A stretch of DNA of 64,000 bases from Ideonella aquatica (GTDB taxonomy: Bacteria; Pseudomonadota; Gammaproteobacteria; Burkholderiales; Burkholderiaceae_C): contig NZ_JAGQDE010000020.1 in assembly GCF_018069755.1 (NCBI RefSeq), forward strand, positions 1-64,000, in the 5' to 3' direction. Made by a program: the position numbers and the translations under genes. Shown piece after piece: positions 41,617-52,403 of this stretch (positions are counted from its first letter, which is position 1; the number at the start of each line of letters is the position of its first letter). The notes below the pieces were generated by a model. The model ran no database searches, was not told where the DNA came from, and saw only the letters and a program-made list of their open reading frames with translations.

Positions 41617-44316
41617 TCAATCGTTAGCCAGCGCGCGCGCCACGGCCTCGTCGAGCGTCCAGCTCTCGGCGCTGGCCCACAGCCACCGGGCCTGACCTGG
41701 CTCGCCCTGGGCCGACGCCAGGCGCCGCACCCGCCGCACGAAGCGGCGCTCGGCGGCCGTGAGGCGGCCGTAGTGGCGGTCCCACCAGGCGGCGGCAAAG
41801 GCCAGCAACTGCAGCGCCAGCACGGCCTGACCGGGCAGGCGCGCCAGCGCCCGCGGCAGGTTCCACAGCGCGTAGGCCAGGTCCAGTCCGGAGCGCACCT
41901 CCCAGGCCTGGCGCACCGCCTCGCGCAGGCTGGCGGCGGCCTCGGCCGGGCGGCGCAGGCGCAGTTGAAGGTTGCCGCGGGTGTTGAAGACGCTGCTGAG
42001 CGTCTCGCGGTCGCCCAGGGCCTCGGATTGGCGCGCTGCCTCGTCCAGACCCGCCATCGCCTCGACCGCGTGCCCCCGGCGGGCCAGCCAGCTGGCCAGG
42101 CGGTAGCGGCAGGCCAGCTGCAGGTAGGCGTTGCCGCTGGCCTGCGCGGCGGCCAGCGCGTCCTGCAGGCGCTGGCCGCCGCGCGCGGGGTCGTGCCCAT
42201 GCACCTCGGCCACGGCGCCGTCGAGCTGCCGCAGCAGGCTGCACAGCGCGGGGGCATCCAGGGGCATCGCGGCCAGCGCGCGGTCCAGGTGTCGGCGCAG
42301 GCGCGGCGGGTCTTCACAGTCGCGCCAGTCGATCACCAGACGGGTCCAGCGGGCCAGGGCGCGGGCCGCAGGCGGGCCGCGCCGCGCCGCCTGCAGGGCG
42401 GTGCAGGCCCAGCGACGCGCCTCGGTCGGATCGCCGGCCAGATGCCATTGCCATGCCAGCGTGGCCAGCGCCACCGCCTCGGCCGGCACGCCGGCGCACA
42501 GCAGCGAGAGCCGGGCCAGCGTGGGCCGGTCCAGCCACAGGTGGTGCAGCACGGGCCGCCAGGCGCCCAGCCAGGCCTGCGCGAACGCAGCATCGGCACC
42601 GTCGAGCGCAGCGGCGAGGTGCGGCAGCCGTGCGCGCGCCTCGGCCAGCGGGGGCGTCGCCGACCAGCAGGCGGCCCAGGCCAGCAGTCCCTGGCGCAGG
42701 CGCTGGCGGTGCGTCTGGCGCAGCTCGGGTGTGCCCTGCAGCAGAGCGAACTGCTGCACCGGCACGGCCATCGCGTAGCGGGCGGGTTCGTCGGTGTGCA
42801 GCTCAGGCAGCCGCTGCAGCAGAGACTGGGCGACCAGTTCGTCCAGCGCGTCGGCCAACTCGGCGGGCGTCAGCGCAGGGTCGGCCAGGGTTTGTGCCAG
42901 GCCGCGGGTGAAGGGAGCGGACAGGCTGCCCAGCGCTGCCGCCAGCTCGGCCAAGGGCGGTGGCAGCAGGCGCCAGCTCCAGTCCACCACGGTGCGCAGG
43001 CTGGCCTGGCGCGGCGGCGCGCCCGGCTGCCGCGGCCGCCCCACCAGGTCCAGGTGCGGGGTCCCGGCGGCGCCGCTGAGCAGTGTCAGCAGCTCGGCCG
43101 GCGGCAGGCTGCGCACCCGGGCGGCAGCCAGCTCCAATGCCAGCGGCAGGCCATCCAGCGCCGACACCAGCGCGGCCACCGCTGCCGCATTGCCCGCATG
43201 CAGGTGGAAGTCCGGACGCACGGCGCGCGCGCGGTCGACGAACAGCGCCACCGCCGGGTGGCGGGCCAGCGCCTCGTGCGACAGCCCGGCACCCGGCACA
43301 GGCCCCAGAGGCGGTGGCGCCAGCTCCTGCAGGCCCGGCAGCGCCAGCGCCCGGCGCGAGGTCACCAGCACGCGCAGCCAGGGCGAGGCGCGCAGCCACT
43401 GACCCAGCAGCGCATCGGCGTCGGCCGGCAGCTGCTCGAAGTTGTCCAGCACCAGCCAGCCGTCGGTGGCCGCCAGGCGCTCGCAGAGCGTCCAGGCGGT
43501 GTCCGGCGCTGCCGGCATGGCGGTGGCCACCGCCTCGGCCATCGCCGCCGCATCGGTGCAGGCGCTGAGATCAACGAACAGCACCGGCAGGTCCTGCGGC
43601 AGGCTGCGCATCAGCTCCACCGCGCAGCGGGTCTTGCCCGCGCCGCCGGGCCCGCGCAGCACCAGCGCGGGTGCGCTGTCCAGCGCGGCGCGCAGGCGCG
43701 ACAGCGCGATGTCATCGGCGAAGAAGCGCGTCAGGTAGCGCGGCAGCGCGCCGCTGCGCGGGCGGGTGGTCAGGGCCAGCGGCACAGGCGGCGGCGGCGC
43801 GCCGGTGTGGCGGGCCTGCAGCCGCTCGTGCAGGGCCTCCAGGCGCAGCCGCTCGTCGGCCACCCAATCGTCGTAGAGGCCGGGCAGCAGCTCGCCACCG
43901 TACAACGCGGCCGCCTCGGCATCGCGCCGGCCGGCCAGCAGGCGCTCGAAGTCCTGGGCGTCGCAGCCCAGCGCGCCGGGCAGCAGGCGCAGCGCATGGC
44001 GGTCGGCCTGCAGCACCGCCGGCGCACCCACCGGCTCAAGCTGCGCGCGCAACGTGGACAGCACCTGGCGCAGCCGGTTGCGCCCCACCTCCTGCGCCAC
44101 GCCGGGCCACAGCAGCTCCACCAGCTCCTCACGCGGATGCACGCGCCGCGGCCACAGCGCCAGCCGCGCCAGCAGCAGCAGCGCGGCCCGGCTGGGCCAG
44201 CGGTGCCGCTCGCCGCCCTGGCCATCGTCCAGCGTTGCCGTGCCCAGCAGGCGCAGGTACCAGCGCGGCGAGGCGCTGGCGGGCCGATGAGACGCGGGGG
44301 GGTCGACGGGCTGCAC
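41617..44316 (-). CDS. SARP/BTAD-type regulator with NB-ARC-like ATPase and TPR region
   Basis: 899 residues. A winged-helix DNA-binding part (about 15-95; RHRWPSRAALLLLARLAL, REELVELLWPGV, RLRQVLSTLRAQL) is followed by a bacterial transcriptional activator domain (about 110-170, ELLPGLYDDW), an ATPase with Walker A RGPGGAGKTR (about 221-230) and Walker B WLVLDNFEQL, and a helical TPR-like C-terminus. This is the AfsR/SARP-LAL layout. GTG 44316 with TAGGGCGC before it is preferred to GTG 44343, which directly abuts the subtilase terminator. Targets are probably the flanking secreted-protein genes (inference). Confidence 0.85.
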   Translation of the reverse strand: MQPVDPPASHRPASASPRWYLRLLGTATLDDGQGGERHRWPSRAALLLLARLALWPRRVHPREELVELLWPGVAQEVGRNRLRQVLSTLRAQLEPVGAPAVLQADRHALRLLPGALGCDAQDFERLLAGRRDAEAAALYGGELLPGLYDDWVADERLRLEALHERLQARHTGAPPPPVPLALTTRPRSGALPRYLTRFFADDIALSRLRAALDSAPALVLRGPGGAGKTRCAVELMRSLPQDLPVLFVDLSACTDAAAMAEAVATAMPAAPDTAWTLCERLAATDGWLVLDNFEQLPADADALLGQWLRASPWLRVLVTSRRALALPGLQELAPPPLGPVPGAGLSHEALARHPAVALFVDRARAVRPDFHLHAGNAAAVAALVSALDGLPLALELAAARVRSLPPAELLTLLSGAAGTPHLDLVGRPRQPGAPPRQASLRTVVDWSWRLLPPPLAELAAALGSLSAPFTRGLAQTLADPALTPAELADALDELVAQSLLQRLPELHTDEPARYAMAVPVQQFALLQGTPELRQTHRQRLRQGLLAWAACWSATPPLAEARARLPHLAAALDGADAAFAQAWLGAWRPVLHHLWLDRPTLARLSLLCAGVPAEAVALATLAWQWHLAGDPTEARRWACTALQAARRGPPAARALARWTRLVIDWRDCEDPPRLRRHLDRALAAMPLDAPALCSLLRQLDGAVAEVHGHDPARGGQRLQDALAAAQASGNAYLQLACRYRLASWLARRGHAVEAMAGLDEAARQSEALGDRETLSSVFNTRGNLQLRLRRPAEAAASLREAVRQAWEVRSGLDLAYALWNLPRALARLPGQAVLALQLLAFAAAWWDRHYGRLTAAERRFVRRVRRLASAQGEPGQARWLWASAESWTLDEAVARALAND

Positions 44317-44344
44317 GCGCCCTAGCTTAGCGGCATGGCCCACG

Positions 44345-44374
44345 AAAAAAGGGCCCGCCGGTGGCGGGCCCTTT
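44345..44374 (-). terminator. Rho-independent terminator after the subtilase gene
   Basis: GGGCCCGCC (44351-44359) pairs with GGCGGGCCC (44363-44371) around a 3-nt loop; on the minus strand six Ts follow. It separates the subtilase transcript from the BTAD regulator gene. Confidence 0.9.
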
Positions 44375-44398
44375 CAGGACGGGTGAAGTGCCAGCCAC

Positions 44399-45733
44399 TC
44401 AGGGCTTGGGCACAGCCTTGGCGGCGTTGATGATGCCCGAGCCGCAGCTGGGGCAGGCGCCCGGGAAGGCGCGCGCGGTCGACTGCATCTTCGAAAGCAC
44501 CTGGGCCGGGGTCCAGTTCGGGCGGTTGGCCAGCATCAGCGCGGCCACGCCGGCCACGTGCGGTGCGGCCATCGAGGTGCCCTGGTAGTAGGCGTAGCTG
44601 TCAGCGCCCGGCGAGGAGACGCCAGCGTTCAGCGTGGAGCGCACGCCGTTGGCGGGGTTGCCGGTGGTGTCACCACCCGGGGCGGCGATTTCGACGACGG
44701 CGCCGGTGTTCGTGTACCAGGCCTTCGCGCCATTGCGGTTGACCGAGGCGACCGTGATCACGTTGGCGCAATTGGCCGGCGTGAAGTTGGCGGCGTTGGA
44801 GTTGCTGTTGCCAGCGGCCACGACCACCACGGTGCCACGACCGACCGCGTTGTTGATCGCGGTCTGCAACGTGGCCGGGCAGGCACCCGAGCCGCCCAGC
44901 GACATGTTGATCACCCGGGCCGGGTTGGTGTTGGCCGGCACGCCGGCGACGGTACCGCCCGAGGACCACTCGATGGCGTCGACGATGTCCGAGAAGGTGC
45001 CGCCACCGCAGCCCAGCACGCGCACCGGGACCACCTTGGCCTGCGGCGCCACGCCCGCGACGCCGACGCCGTTGTCGGTCACCGCAGCGATCGTGCCGGC
45101 CACGTGCGTGCCGTGCCAGGAGCTCTGGCCACCGCAGCCGTCGCCCGGGTCCTGGGCGTCGCTGTCGCGGCCGTTGCCGTCGTTGGCGGTGCCGGTGTTG
45201 GTGATGAAGTCGTAGCCCGGCAGGATGTTGGCCACCAGGTCAGCGTGCGGACGGTAGCCGGTGTCGATCACCGCCACCACCACGCCCGCGCCCATGGACT
45301 TGTTCAGCGCCTTGGGCAGGTTGATGCCGCCGGTGGCCTCGTGGTAGTGCCACTGGGTGGACCACATCGGGTCATTGGGCACCAGCTGGGTCGTGGCCCA
45401 CAGGTCGGCTTCGACCTCGGCGAAGGCCGGGTTGGCTGCCTTCAGTTCCTTCTCGAGTTTTTGCGCCTCGATGTTCGAGATGCGGCGGTCCAGGCGCAGG
45501 AACTTGCCCTCGACCGAGGCCAGCGACACGCCGTACTTGGCCAGCGTGGCCTGCACGCCGGCATGACGCGCCACGGCATCGGCAGCGGCGGCGTCGCGGA
45601 ACTTGACCACAAACTGGTCGGTGGTATCAGCCAGGGCCGACTTGGTGGCCATCGGGGCGCCACCGGCCAGGGCCGGTGCAGCCAGGGCAGCCAGGGCGGC
45701 GACGCAAAGCGTGGTGCGAATCTGAGCGAGCAT
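44399..45733 (-). CDS. Secreted S8 subtilisin-like serine protease
   Basis: 444 residues. Signal peptide (about 1-24, AAPALA-GG), I9-type propeptide (about 38-100), then the peptidase domain. Catalytic D157 (VIDTGY), H207 (HGTHVAG), oxyanion N309 (AAGNSNSN) and S387 (GTSMAAPH) are present. Cysteines in DGCGG, LGCGG, SGACP, ANCAN and FPGACPSCG could form three disulfides, as in extracellular aqualysin-type or Xanthomonas proteases. No C-terminal PPC domain. GAGGCC precedes ATG 45733. Confidence 0.95.
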   Translation of the reverse strand: MLAQIRTTLCVAALAALAAPALAGGAPMATKSALADTTDQFVVKFRDAAAADAVARHAGVQATLAKYGVSLASVEGKFLRLDRRISNIEAQKLEKELKAANPAFAEVEADLWATTQLVPNDPMWSTQWHYHEATGGINLPKALNKSMGAGVVVAVIDTGYRPHADLVANILPGYDFITNTGTANDGNGRDSDAQDPGDGCGGQSSWHGTHVAGTIAAVTDNGVGVAGVAPQAKVVPVRVLGCGGGTFSDIVDAIEWSSGGTVAGVPANTNPARVINMSLGGSGACPATLQTAINNAVGRGTVVVVAAGNSNSNAANFTPANCANVITVASVNRNGAKAWYTNTGAVVEIAAPGGDTTGNPANGVRSTLNAGVSSPGADSYAYYQGTSMAAPHVAGVAALMLANRPNWTPAQVLSKMQSTARAFPGACPSCGSGIINAAKAVPKP

Positions 45734-45795
45734 GAAAGGCCTCGTGATGAGAACTGCAAGGAAGGCCATGCTAGGCACCCGCCGCCCAGGCGAAC

Positions 45796-45882
45796 CTCCC
45801 TAGAGTGGGGGTCTTCAGCCAACGCAAAGGTAACTCCTTGTGCGGTCTCGGCGAAAAACCTAGGGAGAATCCCCGAGACCGC
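45796..45882. promoter_or_regulatory. Inverted-repeat cluster in the subtilase / fadD leader
   Basis: Two nested dyads lie between the divergent genes: CTCCCTAG (45796-45803) with CTAGGGAG (45860-45867), and the 10-bp GCGGTCTCGG (45842-45851) with CCGAGACCGC (45873-45882). Together with a third CTAG at 45770, this is a clear local excess of a tetranucleotide that is normally rare in high-GC proteobacteria. Likely operator sites; the regulator is unknown. Confidence 0.45.
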
Positions 45883-45951
45883 GCTATCGAATCCCCCGAT
45901 GCCCCGGCTCGATGGCCCCAGGGACAATCGCCCGTCGAGCTCGGAGAGAAG

Positions 45952-47637
45952 ATGGATCGGACCTGGCTGAAGAACTACCCTGAAGGCGTGCCCGCCGAGA
46001 TCGATGTCTCGCTCTACCCCTCGCTGGTGGCGCTGATCGACGAGAGCCTGCGCCAGCATGCCGCCCGGCCCGCCTACAAGTTCATGGGCAAGGCCTACAG
46101 CTTTGCCCAGATCGACGAGGCCTCGCGCGCCTTTGCCGCCTACCTGCAGGGCCTGGGCCTGCAGCCGGGTGACCGCGTCGCGGTGATGATGCCCAACCTG
46201 CCGCAGTACCCGGTGGCGGTGGCCGGCATCCTGCGCGCCGGGCTGGTGGTGGTCAACGTCAACCCGCTGTACACGCCGCGCGAGCTGGAGCACCAGCTCA
46301 AGGACTCGGGCGCCAAGGCCATCGTGATCGTCGAGAGCTTTGCGTCCACGCTGCAGCAGGTGGCGCGCGAGGTGCCCACCAAGCACGTGATCATGGCCGC
46401 GATGGGCGACATGCTGGGCCTGATCAAGGGCGCCGTCGTCAACCACGTGGTGCGCAAGGTCAAGAAGATGGTGCCGCCCTTCGAGCTGCCCCAGGCGGTG
46501 CGCTTCAATGCCGCGCTGGCCCGCGGCCGCGGCCAGACCTGGACGCCGCCGGCCACCGGCCCCGACGACATCGCCGTGCTGCAGTACACCGGCGGCACCA
46601 CCGGTGTCAGCAAGGGCGCGGTGCTGCTGCACCGCAACCTGGTGGCCAATGTGCTGCAGTGCGAAGCCTGGTACCAGCCGGCGCTGCGCCTGATCCCGCC
46701 CGGCGAGCAATACACGGCGATCTGCGCGCTGCCGCTCTATCACATCTTTGGCTTCAACACGAACATGATGCTGGGGATGCGCCTGGGCGGGTGCAACATC
46801 CTGATCCCCAACCCGCGCGACATTCCGGCGGTGCTGAAGGACCTCTCGCGCGAGCGTTTCCACAGCCTGCCGGCGGTCAACACCCTGTTCGGTGCGCTGG
46901 CCAACCACGCCGATTTCTCCAGTGTCGACTGGAGCCACCTGAAGATCTCGGTGGGCGGCGGCATGGCGGTACAGCAGGCCACGGCGCGGCTGTGGCTCGA
47001 GAAGACCGGCTGCCCGATCTGCGAAGGCTACGGCCTGTCCGAGACCAGCCCGGTGGCCACCTGCAACCCGGTCGACACCAAGGCCTTCACCGGCACCATC
47101 GGCCTGCCGGTGCCCAACACCGAGCTGGCGCTGCTGGATGACGACGGCCACGAGGTGCCCGCCGGCCAGTCCGGTGAGATCGCCATCCGCGGCCCGCAGG
47201 TCATGGCCGGCTACTGGCAGCGCCCCGACGAGACCGCCAAGGTCATGACCGCCGATGGCTATTTCCGCACCGGCGACGTCGGTGTGGTCGACGAGCGCGG
47301 CTTCTTCCGCATCGTCGACCGCAAGAAAGACATGATTCTGGTCTCGGGTTTCAACGTCTACCCGAACGAGGTCGAGGACGTCATCACCCAGATGCCGGGC
47401 GTGCTGGAGTGCGCCGCGGTGGGCATCCCCGACGAGAAGGCCGGCGAGGCCGTCAAGGTGGTGCTGGTCAAGAAGGACCCCGCCGTCACCGAGGCCGATG
47501 TGCGCGCCTGGTGCGAGGCCAACCTGACCGGCTACAAGCGGCCCAAGCTGATCGAGTTCCGCACCGAGCTGCCCAAGACACCGGTGGGCAAGGTGCTGCG
47601 TCGGGAATTGCGCGACAAACCGGCGGCACGCGCATAA
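45952..47637 (+). CDS. Long-chain fatty acid-CoA ligase (FadD-like)
   Basis: 561 residues. AMP-binding superfamily motifs: A3 loop QYTGGTTGVSKGAV, YGLSETSPVATCN, the YFRTGDVGVVDERGFF hinge, KDMILVSGFNVYPNEVEDV and the catalytic lysine in KTPVGKVLRREL. The N-terminus MDRTWLKNYPEGVPAEI is that of FadD-type enzymes, fixing ATG 45952 (GGAGAGAAG before it). It activates fatty acids for beta-oxidation. Divergent from the subtilase gene. Confidence 0.95.
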   Translation: MDRTWLKNYPEGVPAEIDVSLYPSLVALIDESLRQHAARPAYKFMGKAYSFAQIDEASRAFAAYLQGLGLQPGDRVAVMMPNLPQYPVAVAGILRAGLVVVNVNPLYTPRELEHQLKDSGAKAIVIVESFASTLQQVAREVPTKHVIMAAMGDMLGLIKGAVVNHVVRKVKKMVPPFELPQAVRFNAALARGRGQTWTPPATGPDDIAVLQYTGGTTGVSKGAVLLHRNLVANVLQCEAWYQPALRLIPPGEQYTAICALPLYHIFGFNTNMMLGMRLGGCNILIPNPRDIPAVLKDLSRERFHSLPAVNTLFGALANHADFSSVDWSHLKISVGGGMAVQQATARLWLEKTGCPICEGYGLSETSPVATCNPVDTKAFTGTIGLPVPNTELALLDDDGHEVPAGQSGEIAIRGPQVMAGYWQRPDETAKVMTADGYFRTGDVGVVDERGFFRIVDRKKDMILVSGFNVYPNEVEDVITQMPGVLECAAVGIPDEKAGEAVKVVLVKKDPAVTEADVRAWCEANLTGYKRPKLIEFRTELPKTPVGKVLRRELRDKPAARA

Positions 47638-47703
47638 TCAAACGCTTCCGGGAAGTCGCGCCAGTGAAGCGCACCAGGGCCGTCACAGGTTCATCGTTGG
47701 GAC

Positions 47704-48195
47704 ATGCACACGCGATTTGTCCGCACCACCGCGGGTCAGGACGAGATCCGCTCTCGCGCGCTGGGTCTGCCACGCCACCAGCGCAATCTGCTGCTCGTCA
47801 TCTCGCCGGACAAGCCGGCGGGCTTCTGGCTGTCGCAGGTCAAGGGCTGCGAAGCGGCCGACCTGGAGCAGCTGGTCGAGGCGGGCCTGCTGGCCCCGGC
47901 CTCAGCGCCAGCGCCGGCCGCCGCGCCTGCGGCGCCGCCGTCGGACGCCGGGGCTCCCGCTGATCTGGCCCGCTTGCGCCAGCGCCTGCGCGAGAGCAGC
48001 TACAGCCGCCTGTACGACGCACTGAACGCCCATGGCCGCGAAACCCTGGGCCTGGTGGCCTCGTACCGTTTCGCGCTTGAGCTGGAACGCTGCGCCGGTG
48101 CGCCTGAGCTGCAGGCGCTGGCGCTGGACTACCTGGACCGCATCGCCGATCACCACGGCCTGGCCGCGGTGCGCCGCCTGAACGAGCTGCTCTGA
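47704..48195 (+). CDS. Protein of unknown function (163 aa)
   Basis: The N-terminal 60 residues (FVRTTAGQDEIRSRALGLPR, then QRNLLLVISPDKPA) resemble a short winged-helix-like module I associate with unnamed betaproteobacterial proteins. An Ala/Pro linker (about 65-85) precedes an all-helical C-terminus (LARLRQRLRESSYSRLYDAL...). No signal peptide or membrane segment. It lies between fadD and rsmE, 66 nt after the former. Function unknown. Confidence 0.75.
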   Translation: MHTRFVRTTAGQDEIRSRALGLPRHQRNLLLVISPDKPAGFWLSQVKGCEAADLEQLVEAGLLAPASAPAPAAAPAAPPSDAGAPADLARLRQRLRESSYSRLYDALNAHGRETLGLVASYRFALELERCAGAPELQALALDYLDRIADHHGLAAVRRLNELL

Positions 48196-48243
48196 GCGCC
48201 CCCAGGGCCGGGCGGCGGCCGGGCCATCGGGCACACTCGCGCC

Positions 48244-48975
48244 ATGTCCACGCGTCACCATGTCGCGCTGCCGCTGCAGGCCGGCGCCACCCTCGATCTG
48301 CCGCCCGAAGCGGCCCGCCATGTGCAGGTGCTGCGCTGCCAGCCCGGCGACACCCTGGCCCTGTTCAACGGCGACGGCCACGAATGGCAGGCCGAGATCA
48401 CCGCGATGGGCCGGCGCGAGGTCAGCGTGCGTGTGCTGGCCGAGCGGGCCGCGCCCGACACCGAACTGCCCTGCGCCGTCACACTGGCGCTGGGCATGCC
48501 GGCCAACGAGCGCATGGACGCGCTGGTCGAGAAAGCCACCGAGCTGGGCGCTGCGGCCATCCAGCCGCTGCACACCGAGCGCTCGGTGCTGCGCCTGAGC
48601 GGCGAGCGCGCCGAGCGCCGCCGGGCGCACTGGCAGGGCGTGGCGGTGGCCGCCGCCGAGCAGTGCGGCCGCCGCCGCGTGCCCGAGGTGGCGCCGGTCG
48701 GCGCGCTGGCCGAGTGGCTGGCCACGCTGGCCCCCGATGCGACCGTGCAGCGCCTGGTGCTGAGCCTGGGGCCGGATGCGCGGCGATTGGCCGACCGGCT
48801 GGCCGATCTGCCCGCCGCGGTGCTGCTGCTCAGCGGCCCCGAAGGCGGCCTCAGCCCGGCCGAGGAGGCGCTGGCCCGCGGCGCCGGCTTCGCCCCAGTG
48901 ACGCTGGGCCCGCGCACGCTGCGCGCCGACACCGCGCCACTGACGGCCTTGGGCTGGATCGCGCTGCGGGGCTGA
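48244..48975 (+). CDS. rsmE: 16S rRNA (uracil-1498-N3)-methyltransferase
   Basis: 243 residues. An N-terminal PUA-like fold (RHVQVLRCQPGDTLALFNGDG) and a SPOUT domain with the knot motifs MDALVEKATELG, LLSGPEGGLSPAEE and LGPRTLRADTAPLTAL. It methylates N3 of U1498 in 16S rRNA. It lies 48 nt after the unknown 163-residue protein gene. Confidence 0.95.
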   Translation: MSTRHHVALPLQAGATLDLPPEAARHVQVLRCQPGDTLALFNGDGHEWQAEITAMGRREVSVRVLAERAAPDTELPCAVTLALGMPANERMDALVEKATELGAAAIQPLHTERSVLRLSGERAERRRAHWQGVAVAAAEQCGRRRVPEVAPVGALAEWLATLAPDATVQRLVLSLGPDARRLADRLADLPAAVLLLSGPEGGLSPAEEALARGAGFAPVTLGPRTLRADTAPLTALGWIALRG

Positions 48976-49018
48976 GGCGCTTCAGCTACGCTTGCGGTCT
49001 TTCAGACCCGGCACCCTC

Positions 49019-50845
<1,827 letters not shown>

Positions 50846-50946
50846 CCGACTGCACGCCGCCGGCTCAAGACCGCCGCGCCGCTGCCGACACCAGAGAGTC
50901 CGGCCCTGCGCGGCTGTGTTACTTTCAGTCACATCAAGGATCCGCC

Positions 50947-51804
50947 ATGTCGTTGCGCCTGCTTCTGCCCCTTGCCGCCCTGGCGCTGAGTGCCTGCAGC
51001 CTGATGCCCCAGGTCGCCCCGATCGCCGCGGCCCGCCCCGCCACGGGCGAGTTTGTGCGCGCCCTGACGCCGGACAACCGCCTGCTCGGCCTGGACGCCG
51101 CCGCGCCGCAGACCCTGGTCAGCCAGTGCGCGATCAGCGGCCTGAAGCCGGGCGAGCAGCTGCTGGGCATGGATTACCGCGTCGCCCGCGGCCAGCTCTA
51201 TGCGCTGGGCCGCAGCGGCCAGCTCTACACGATCGACACCGCCCAGTGCGCCGCCAGCCCGGTGGGCAGCGGCATCGGCTGGCCGCTGCTGGGCGCGCGC
51301 GTGGGCATCGACTTCAACCCCGTGGTCGACCGCCTGCGCGTGGTCACCGAAGCCGGCCAGAACCTGCGCGTGCACCCCGACACCGGCCGCGTGGTCGACG
51401 GTGCCCCCGACACGCTGCTGGGCTACGTCAACACCGACCGCCACGCCGGCCGCACGCTGCGCGTGGTGGCCGCCGGCTACACCTACAACCAGGACAACGA
51501 CAAGCTCACCACCAACTACGCGATCGATGTGGGCCTGGCGCAGCTGGTGATGATGGGCTCGCACGAGAGCAAGGTGCCGCCGGTCTCGCCCAACACCGGG
51601 CGGGTGATGAGCGTCGGCCCGCTGGGCGTGGACGGCCTGGTCGAGGCCGATCTGGACATCTCCGATGTGAAGAACCAGCCGCTGGCGATGCTGCGCACCG
51701 ACCAGAGCCGGCTGTACCGAGTTGACCTGACCACCGGCCGCGCCACGCTGATCGGCGCCATCGGCGACGGCGGGCCGATCCGCAGCATCGCGATCGAACC
51801 ATGA
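50947..51804 (+). CDS. DUF4394 lipoprotein
   Basis: 285 residues. A lipoprotein signal (lipobox LSAC, lipid cysteine at residue 17) is followed by a DUF4394 beta-propeller-like domain with repeated motifs: LLGMDYRVARGQLYALGRSG, VGIDFNPVVDRLRVVTEAGQ, LGYVNTDRHAG and RLYRVDLTTGRATLIGAI. Probably anchored on the periplasmic side of a membrane. CAAGGATCC precedes the ATG. Its stop overlaps the cupredoxin gene by 4 nt. Function of the domain is unknown. Confidence 0.85.
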   Translation: MSLRLLLPLAALALSACSLMPQVAPIAAARPATGEFVRALTPDNRLLGLDAAAPQTLVSQCAISGLKPGEQLLGMDYRVARGQLYALGRSGQLYTIDTAQCAASPVGSGIGWPLLGARVGIDFNPVVDRLRVVTEAGQNLRVHPDTGRVVDGAPDTLLGYVNTDRHAGRTLRVVAAGYTYNQDNDKLTTNYAIDVGLAQLVMMGSHESKVPPVSPNTGRVMSVGPLGVDGLVEADLDISDVKNQPLAMLRTDQSRLYRVDLTTGRATLIGAIGDGGPIRSIAIEP

Positions 51805-52403
51805 CCGGCCGCGCCACGCTGCTGCTGATCGCCGCCGCCGTCCTGGCGGACGCGGCGGCCGCGGCCAGCGTGCGTGTGACGGTGCTGAACCCGGCTGGCA
51901 ACCTGCTGTCCGACGCGGTGGTGATGCTCGAGCCCACCGGCGCGCGCGTGGCGCCCAAACCGCTGGCCAGCGCCGAGGTGGGCCAGCAGGACAAGCGCTT
52001 CCAGCCGCAGGTGGCGGTGGTGCCGGTGGGCACGCGGGTGGACTTTCCCAACCGCGACACGGTGCGCCACCATGTCTACTCGGTGTCCGAGGCCAAGCGC
52101 TTCGAGATCAAGCTCTATGTCGGCCGCCCCGAGAAGCCGGTGCTGTTCGACAAGCCCGGGGTGGTGGTGCTGGGCTGCAACATCCACGACAGCATGCTCG
52201 GCTGGATCGTCGTCGCCGACACGCCCTGGTACGGCCGCAGCGGCGCCGACGGCGTGGTGCAGCTGAGCGAGGTGCCGGCCGGCAGCTACCGGCTGCGCAC
52301 CTGGCACCCGGTGCTACCGGCCGGCGGCTTTGGCGTGGAGCAGGCCCTGGTCGTGGCGGGAGACGCCGAGGTCCTGGTGCGCCTGCCGGGAGCAGCGCGG
52401 TGA
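51801..52403 (+). CDS. Periplasmic amicyanin-like cupredoxin
   Basis: 200 residues. A signal peptide ends near residue 22 (AAA-SVRV). The type-1 copper ligands are recognisable: H90/H91 in VRHHVYS and the C-x2-H-x2-M loop C126-NI-H129-DS-M132, the short loop spacing of amicyanin; such proteins are often labelled methylamine-utilisation proteins. No methylamine dehydrogenase genes are here. The extra C-terminal part (about 150-200) has a carboxypeptidase-regulatory-like strand pattern (VPAGSYRLRTWHPVL). Overlaps both neighbours by 4 nt. Confidence 0.88.
   Translation: MTGRATLLLIAAAVLADAAAAASVRVTVLNPAGNLLSDAVVMLEPTGARVAPKPLASAEVGQQDKRFQPQVAVVPVGTRVDFPNRDTVRHHVYSVSEAKRFEIKLYVGRPEKPVLFDKPGVVVLGCNIHDSMLGWIVVADTPWYGRSGADGVVQLSEVPAGSYRLRTWHPVLPAGGFGVEQALVVAGDAEVLVRLPGAAR

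Noticed and set aside
41590-44325. 911-codon plus-strand open frame opposite the BTAD regulator gene
   Set aside because: It is the antisense of a gene with clear domains; its translation is Gln/Arg/His-rich and has no recognisable motif. High GC keeps such frames open.
45805-45951. 49-residue N-terminal extension of the fatty acid-CoA ligase
   Set aside because: The extension runs through the inverted repeats of the leader; the family N-terminus and a GGAGAG site fix the start at 45952.
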